This document shows, in pieces, positions 41,732 through 47,148 of a stretch of DNA of 47,148 nucleotides. A program made the position numbers and the translations under genes. The notes under the pieces are model-generated. The model was not told the DNA's origin, searched no databases, and saw nothing but the letters and a program-made list of their open reading frames with translations. The stretch's first letter is position 1. Every line of letters begins with the position of its first letter. Source of the DNA: Rhypophila decipiens (taxonomy: Eukaryota > Ascomycota > Sordariomycetes > Sordariales > Naviculisporaceae); the NCBI GenBank assembly GCA_033297075.1, contig MU858291.1:1-47148 (forward strand). The letters are read 5' to 3'.

Positions 41732-43906
41732 TTACACACGCCATTCTCCACTCTCCAGCTTCTCCCGAACCAGCCGCCCCAAATGGCCCCCCAAATCGCT
41801 CCTTCTTTGCTCGGCCGATTCCAACTGCCTGACTACGGTCTGGTTATTTCCTGGCCTCAGGACGAACAGCGCCTCCTCGAATTTGGCAGCAGCCGGTCTT
41901 GAATCCTCCGTACCAACATCTTCCAGTTCGACTTTGGCTTCCAACGCACGTTTTCCGATATTGGTCGTATCCATCAAACTAGCATTGCCACCCGTGTCGT
42001 CCAATACAATCAGCACTTGGCCTCCGGCGGTGGACGGCACCAGAAACGAGCCACACGAATGATCTGTGATGGCAAGATATCCAAGCACGACGGTCGCCTC
42101 GGGGCCTCCCGTCTTTCGGTTTGCCGCGACTACCAGAGTTCCGTTGAGGCCCTCACGACCGATAAACAGGTTCCATTCATCATTCAGCACTTGGAAAAGG
42201 ATAGCCGCCGTGACGACCGTCCAGGCGGCGAAAGACTGATCCGAGCCTGGCGCGACAGGTATAGCAGCCCCGATTACCACGTGGCGCTTTAACACTTCGT
42301 CCGGAATCTGTCTCAGTATATTTGTGATTTTCCCTACTACATCACTGTGCGTGATATCCGGTCGGCCGGACGTGGCAGCGGAGAAAATTACGAGCGAATC
42401 TTTGGTGTTATGGAGAAACTCGATGGCCAGATGACTTTCTTTGACCTTAGCAACTCGAAAACCCCCGGCTCTGGTCTCCTTGGGCAGCAACCACTCGTCC
42501 GGGTCGGTTCTGAGCGATCCCAGCAGATGGATGCACGTATCCATGTGGCCCGTCATAAAAGGAATTCCAAAGATTGCTTCTTGGTCTTGTTCGGAATTGG
42601 TTTTGACATGGACATAGCTGTAACGGAAGAAATCCGGGTCTGCGTCTGGTGATGTTGCGCCCAGTGATTGGAAATTATAGACCTTCAGTCCCCGTTGGCG
42701 CAGAGCCCGCGTGACCTTTGCGATGGCAACCGGGAGCTTGTCAAGCTTTTTATAGTCATAATCTATGTCGCACATCGAAGCCCAGCAAGCTACCATATCA
42801 GCCTCGAAGGTGGCCTGTCTGTCCTTGCCTCCCCGGAAGGTATTGAGCATGGTGGAAAGTCGGGCGTGGAAAAGTTCTTCGGGTGTCTGCCTAACGGCGG
42901 TGGGCAGTTGGCCTCGAAGCCCGAGAAGCTGCTCGTTGCCACCAAAGGACGTGAAGTGCATCTGGGTCCTAGCCTCTTGCCTGTTACGCTCCGTCTCGGA
43001 AAGAAACCTGGTCTCGTTCGGAAATAACCGCTTCACACGATCGAGCATCGCAGGCCCATGACCACGAGAAAAGCCCACATCAACACCTGCGTACGCTGCA
43101 TACCGCAGCTTGTATGACACAACCATAGTAGCCACGTCTATGACTACGGACTTGACGTGGTGGAGCGTTGCGCGGTCGCCTGGCCGTTCGCTCTCGACGC
43201 CGATGTCAACGTCCCTGGCGAGAGCCCATTCTTGAAACGTCCAAGCCCGGCTCCAGTATTTGGCCTTCCCTGTTGCCTCCCTTAGACTGTCAACGATTGC
43301 AAAGAATTTCTGTACCGAGTTACTGATCATGGGGTACGGTTCGTCGTCTCTCGGTCCGCATTGCTCTTCTCGTTCGAAATATTCACGATGACGCAGGATC
43401 GTGCCGCAAACATCGATCATCTCCGAGAGCTGCTCATAGACCTCAACATCTCCGGGTGGTAGCATTACCGCAACCACCTCGGCGTTTTCGTAGATGGTTC
43501 CCATGGCCGCAACCTGCTTCTTCACATCCTCATCATCTTCCTGGTCGATGGATATGTTATCCATCCAGAGTGCGGACCCAGGTCCGGCGAGCGACATGAT
43601 GTTCTCAAACGTATGTTTACTCTTGAGCTCGATGATGCTGTCTCCAGAGCAGCCCCGGCAATGCATCGTCAAAGGCTTGACGTCTCCCCACACATGCGAG
43701 ATCGCCTTGTAAGAAAATCCCTTCGGGGGTATTCCGATCATGATTTTGATGTCATTTTCGGGCGGGGATGTCTGACTGAGTGTATTCCTGACGCCCGTGG
43801 GGGTGTACGTTAGATAGGGGATTTGCCGATTTGGGCATCGGCGGCAGGTGTTGAGCACTATAATCTCGTCGCGTCCTTCCATCGTTGAACGGTTTAATCG
43901 ATACAT
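41732..43906 (-). CDS. HET-domain (heterokaryon incompatibility) protein
   Basis: An intact 724-aa frame without introns. The HET domain shows its three hallmark blocks: YKAISHVWGD (66-75), LWMDNISIDQEDDED (113-127) with VAAMGTIYENAEVVAVML, and YWSRAWTFQEWALA (217-230). HET domains have a TIR-like fold and trigger cell death when incompatible fungi fuse, or in related defence reactions. The C-terminal 450 residues show no recognisable repeat or partner domain. A second start, Met9, is possible. A 5'-truncated HET relic lies 0.9 kb away on the other strand. Confidence 0.92.
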   Translation of the reverse strand: MYRLNRSTMEGRDEIIVLNTCRRCPNRQIPYLTYTPTGVRNTLSQTSPPENDIKIMIGIPPKGFSYKAISHVWGDVKPLTMHCRGCSGDSIIELKSKHTFENIMSLAGPGSALWMDNISIDQEDDEDVKKQVAAMGTIYENAEVVAVMLPPGDVEVYEQLSEMIDVCGTILRHREYFEREEQCGPRDDEPYPMISNSVQKFFAIVDSLREATGKAKYWSRAWTFQEWALARDVDIGVESERPGDRATLHHVKSVVIDVATMVVSYKLRYAAYAGVDVGFSRGHGPAMLDRVKRLFPNETRFLSETERNRQEARTQMHFTSFGGNEQLLGLRGQLPTAVRQTPEELFHARLSTMLNTFRGGKDRQATFEADMVACWASMCDIDYDYKKLDKLPVAIAKVTRALRQRGLKVYNFQSLGATSPDADPDFFRYSYVHVKTNSEQDQEAIFGIPFMTGHMDTCIHLLGSLRTDPDEWLLPKETRAGGFRVAKVKESHLAIEFLHNTKDSLVIFSAATSGRPDITHSDVVGKITNILRQIPDEVLKRHVVIGAAIPVAPGSDQSFAAWTVVTAAILFQVLNDEWNLFIGREGLNGTLVVAANRKTGGPEATVVLGYLAITDHSCGSFLVPSTAGGQVLIVLDDTGGNASLMDTTNIGKRALEAKVELEDVGTEDSRPAAAKFEEALFVLRPGNNQTVVRQLESAEQRRSDLGGHLGRLVREKLESGEWRV

Positions 43907-44819
43907 AACTTCTCGCTAGAAAGAGTGTCGTGAGCTTCCAAATGAAGATGTTCTCTTTTCGAGGGGTCGATAATTATGACTAGGAAGAGTGTTGAATTGT
44001 TTGACAGGCAAACTGCCAGACAGTGCGGGGGTTTGCCAGCGTTCTTGCCATGTGTGGCGGCCTGTCTGGTCTGGGGCCAGATCGGCTGGCGACCGCCCGC
44101 CACGTTCTGGGAGTGACTTGATCTCTTCCCTCCGACTAAATCGACGGTGTCTAACCCTTTACGGTATGTTATTCAGGATTCCCCTCACCAAACTTTCGTC
44201 GTCGCGGTCCCGTCACTAACACTTCACCCAGGGTCACAACAAAAACACTGGCACTACATCTATTTACCTTATTTGGCTTCGTGCACAGTCAAAGAGATGT
44301 GGACCTCTTTGGCTTGGTAGAAGAAGTTACTTTTTCTCGGACCTTGGGTTGGCCAAAAAGCTGTTCTTGCCCGGCTGTAAAAACCTTCTACAGCTGGAAA
44401 TTTAAGGTATAGTTCCCCTCAGCCTTAATAAGGGTATATGTCATAGCCGTTGATAGCCGGTATTGAAAAGTAGTGTGCTAGAACTAATTACTAATTTGAG
44501 TAAGGCCCAGACCGGAGCCTTCTGGGCCAGATTCAGTTCGGTCAGATAGTTATAATTGGAAAAAGTGGGGTGTGGCCAATGTACCTCTAATCTAGTGGTC
44601 ACTAGATAGTTATCTACAGGTTTTTCTGAATTCCGGGACTGGTGAGTTTGCTCTGTTTTTGCGCTGTTTTTGGAGAAAAAAGCCACAAAAAGCTAAAATT
44701 TGGAGAAGGTACAAGATGCTTGCCAGATAGTTAGTACATTACTCTACAATGCTCTACAATGGCTGTATTTTGAATTGTTTTAACTGTTTTGTGGCTTACT
44801 TAAGCTGGCACTCCTTAAA
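43907..44819. other. Gene-free stretch with transposon-like debris
   Basis: No gene. Near 44590 ATCTAGTG-GT-CACTAGAT is an 8-bp inverted repeat, and CTCTACAATG occurs twice at about 44742-44760. It replaces the 5' part of the HET relic that follows, so it may be an insertion or rearrangement. Confidence 0.4.
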
Positions 44820-45710
44820 TCAGTACCTCAAGAGGAAAATCCCGGCCATGAGACGATCACTGTTGACTTCAGTTATGGCCACTTTTTTGTTTGGGGCCTC
44901 CCGGGTCGCCCGAGCGCATCGCTCCGAAGCCTTCTGTGGCAAGAAGCCGAACCATCTGACTTCGAACAAAGCCATCGGAAAACCAGGGCTGTAGGGGTTC
45001 CGACCTGGTCATGGGCTTCTACCGCTCGGCGTCTGGTGAGTTCCGAGAAACTGTTACTTGCTGGCATGCGGGTTCAATGGTACCGGTACATGCTCAACGA
45101 TGACCCAGTCGACGACGACGTGTGCCAGATTTCGGGCAAGTCGGGACTCCCTGAAGCTGTAAGACACATTGCCCGTCAGAATGCCACAAATCTAGAGCAT
45201 TTCTTGCCCGATGAAGGATACATGGACCAAAGCCGTCTTCGAGCTCTCCAGATCCGTGGTCGGCTCTGCCAGGTTCGCATTGACGGGTTCTTCGTCCACG
45301 ATGAGGAACGAAGAGCAATGGCCAACCTCACCTACCGCCACCCGGAATCAGCATCAGACGCTAGGACAACGTGGCGCAAAGTGTCTCTTCTCGATGGCCT
45401 CTATCGGCCGCCCGAGCATTCCCTCGTCGGATGGGCATCCACCGAGAAGCCAGAATACCCACAATGGCCTCAGGGACTTGCACTGCCGCCTTCTCTTGAC
45501 ATCTATGCGCTGTTTGCTCGACAACTCCCCAACATGACGGGTGGACATTGTTGGGAAAACATGACAAACCGACAGACAGCTTTCGAGGTCTTGTTCTTGC
45601 GGCCCGTGACTGGAAACTACTACGAGCGGGTCGGTATGGGGAGACTGTGTGGCAATGACGTCGAGGCGGCTTTCAACAACAACTCGGAGCAGGATATAGT
45701 TCTCATTTAA
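44820..45710 (+). pseudogene. 5'-truncated HET-protein C-terminus
   Basis: One frame is open from about 44782 to the stop at 45708. It contains the family's C-terminal hallmarks in order: FVWGLPGRPSASLRSLLWQEAEP, which resembles the ...LPxSLLWxV segment, then VPTWSWASTARR, matching the very conserved PSWSWASVDG motif, then LQIRGRLCQVRI, and at the end YERVGMGRL...F and DIVLI, as in intact HET proteins. The N-terminal HET domain is missing and the sequence upstream is repeat-like. The ORF of 224 aa that starts at 45036 has no ATG at its beginning. It is probably a remnant, unless a distant upstream exon supplies the HET domain. Confidence 0.8.
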
Positions 45711-45786
45711 ACTAGCGATAATCATTAGGTCAGTAACTTGCATTATGATATCCAAAAGCTCCAAGTGCCTTGGATAATATGGAGTG

Positions 45787-46164
45787 TCTGGGTTCGCAAG
45801 GCCTAACACAAAGCCAATCAAATCAAATTGGGGGTCCGACTTGATTTGATTTGAACTTTTCCAGGCCAATTTGACTTGATTTACGTTAAATTAGATCAAT
45901 TTGCAAATATTCCTAATCTGGTTAGTGTAGCTTAGTAAGCTGGGCAAGCCCTATAAAAGTACAATATCTCTTTTCAGGGTAACTTAAAATTTGGGTCGAA
46001 ATATGGGATTGACCTATGAATATAACTAGGCCTACTTGAAATGTTATTCAAATATATTCAAATAACTATTTGAACCAGTTAACTTGCTTTTATTTGAGCC
46101 AAAAAAACGCCAATTTGGTTTGGTTTGACTTGACTTGACTTGATTTGACTTTGTTGAATTTGAT
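45787..46164. repeat. Foldback-like element, copy C
   Basis: Begins CTGGGTTCGCAAGGCC, a diverged form of the terminus seen at 31363. It continues with CAAATCAAATCAAATTGG and ends with the inverse CCAATTTGGTTTGGTTTGAC, then GACTTGACTTGATTTGAC. The two arms are complementary over about 40 nt with mismatches. There is no telomere-like core in this copy. Confidence 0.5.
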
Positions 46165-46509
46165 GCCATTGCAGTGCGGTGGCATGGTACAGGGTACTTT
46201 CCGTTATAGGGTAAGTTCCTGTGCGCCAGACTTGTCCAGTTGTGGAATGGCCGTTGCCCCGTGAACCCTCAGGGGTCAACCCCACAGAACCCTCTGGAAT
46301 GTAGCTCTTTTCTTTTGTATTCTAGTGTTTCTTTCCTTTGGAATGCTCTGGAATGTAGGCCTACAACTATAAGTAAGGCCTGCATTCTTTCTCTGCTTTT
46401 CAGCTCTGCGTGGAACTGTAAGTGGTCAACTCTGAGTGGCACTTTGTGGACTTCAGAGTGTGGCAGCCGTGACAGGCAGAGTAGCAGATCTCCTGTACAA
46501 TAAGCTAAA

Positions 46510-46545
46510 TGCGCCACATTCGGCCCACCCCCACATTCGGCGCAC
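46510..46545. other. Candidate transposon end
   Basis: TGCGCC (46510-46515) and GGCGCA (46539-46544) are inverted, and CCACATTCGGC occurs twice within the block. It lies about 60 bp downstream of the transposase stop, where the element's terminal repeat is expected. The partner end is outside the window. Confidence 0.45.
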
Positions 46546-46605
46546 GGATCCAAACGTGTAAGTCGCAACCAACCTCCTCTTTTTATCCTACATATGAAGC
46601 TATTC

Positions 46606-47148
46606 CTAACTAATTACAATACAGGAAGCCGTCTCATCTACCAAACCGACCTCGCTCTCTCCAATGAAGCTATCGTCAATGTCAGGATCGCCACGCCTGG
46701 CCCGTGCTACCGCCCTGACCCCAGCAAACTTGGAATTTGGGCTCAATTCCACCTTCTTCTTCTTCTTGTGCTTCAGATCCCACAGCTCAGCTTTCAACGC
46801 CTCGTTTTCGGTCTCCAAGATGGCCACCTTCAGGTCTTTGAGATCGAAGGCCTTTTCCACCTTCCTGAACAAACTACGCTGCATGCGGTTACCCTTGTTG
46901 GCCACGTTAATTTGGCCCAACTGGATGGTCAAGTTAATGGCCTTCATAGGCGTCTTCCAAGGTCCTGGGGTGGTGAAAACGACTTTTTTCGGCTTGGGGG
47001 TGACCGGAGCAACGCCTGACTTGGTCGGTTTGAGGATGGATCGCTTTGTTGTGTTTTCCAAGAGCAATGGTGACCGGAGCCCCTTTTGGCGGTTGAAAGG
47101 CCAGATACCGGTCGCCCTGAACCCAGATTTGATGTTTTTGGGCGTAAA
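46606..47148 (-). CDS. Pogo-like DDE transposase, C-terminal part (cut by the window end)
   Basis: The frame is open to the window edge and so continues beyond it. The first visible residues, FTPKNIKSGFRATGIWPFN, match the conserved segment after the DDE domain in fungal pogo-type (Tc1/mariner superfamily) transposases. It is followed by a linker (TPKPKKVVFTTPGPWKTP), a coiled-coil region (FRKVEKAFDLKDLKVAILETENEAL) and a basic run (KHKKKKKVELSPNSKF). The catalytic domain is outside the window, so activity cannot be judged. The reading frame here has no stops, which suggests a fairly young copy. Confidence 0.85.
   Translation of the reverse strand, partial: FTPKNIKSGFRATGIWPFNRQKGLRSPLLLENTTKRSILKPTKSGVAPVTPKPKKVVFTTPGPWKTPMKAINLTIQLGQINVANKGNRMQRSLFRKVEKAFDLKDLKVAILETENEALKAELWDLKHKKKKKVELSPNSKFAGVRAVARARRGDPDIDDSFIGESEVGLVDETASCIVIS

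Larger units (their letters stand above)
45711..46605. other. Repeat-rich intergenic region
   Basis: Contains the foldback-like element at 45787-46164 and an unidentified stretch at about 46230-46500 with repeated CTCTGGAATGTAG. The latter could be a solo LTR, but I found no target-site duplication. Confidence 0.4.

Noticed and set aside
46234..46496. Solo LTR starting TGTGG and ending TACA
   Set aside because: No target-site duplication or matching second copy in the window.
1..47148. CRISPR array or bacterial-type operon
   Set aside because: The regular repeats seen are satellites without spacers, and the gene structure is eukaryotic.

Overview
The window looks like accessory or border DNA from a filamentous ascomycete (Pezizomycotina). 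The evidence is short GT..AG introns of about 50-90 nt with CTGAC/CTAAC-type branch sites, TTAGGG-type telomere-like tracts, and fungal families: HET domain, DUF7580, DUF6594, Zn2Cys6, WOPR, a LysM-type GH18 relic, an S10 carboxypeptidase and a vanadium haloperoxidase. Intact genes alternate with decayed genes, tRNA-derived fragments, minisatellites and foldback-like repeats.

Layout. 1-1.6 kb: no gene, tRNA-like debris. 1.9-5.0 kb: two paralogous RNase H-like genes in tandem, duplicated with promoter and 5' leader; copy 1 has an in-frame TGA before a conserved tail, copy 2 has lost catalytic acids. 5.3-7.1 kb: intact vanadium-dependent haloperoxidase on the minus strand. 7.3-9.3 kb: direct repeat and a GH18 chitinase relic. 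10.2-10.9 kb: DUF6594-like membrane protein interrupted by TGA. 11.5 kb: intron-containing tRNA-Ala(AGC) carrying the G3:U70 alanine signal. 11.8-15.2 kb: Zn2Cys6 regulator and a three-exon short-chain dehydrogenase, divergent. 17.0-19.1 kb: secreted, probably GPI-anchored S10 carboxypeptidase. 21.2-22.8 kb: divergent WOPR (Gti1/Pac2) protein with a repetitive tail. 22.8-27.7 kb: tandem repeats, a D/Y codon-repeat tract, a 17/23-nt minisatellite and a HET-like relic. 28.2-29.0 kb: small single-pass cell-surface protein. 30.0-31.0 kb: histidine phosphatase with a non-canonical GG splice acceptor. 31.8-37.4 kb: divergent pair of a C2H2/ankyrin protein and a DUF7580 protein. 38.3-39.5 kb: protein with five CCCH fingers. 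40.2-41.5 kb: second histidine phosphatase ending in a CaaX box. 41.7-43.9 kb: intact HET-domain gene. 44.8-45.7 kb: 5'-truncated HET relic. 46.6 kb to window end: C-terminus of a pogo-like transposase.

How the genes may work together. No biosynthetic operon-like cluster is evident. The clearest theme from 26.8 to 45.7 kb is fungal self/non-self recognition and its turnover: one intact and two decayed HET genes plus the ankyrin/DUF7580 head-to-head pair. The Zn2Cys6/SDR pair is a plausible regulator-target unit. Many calls rest on motif recognition without database searching. Exon structures were chosen from splice signals and reading frame, and several were confirmed only by frame continuity.
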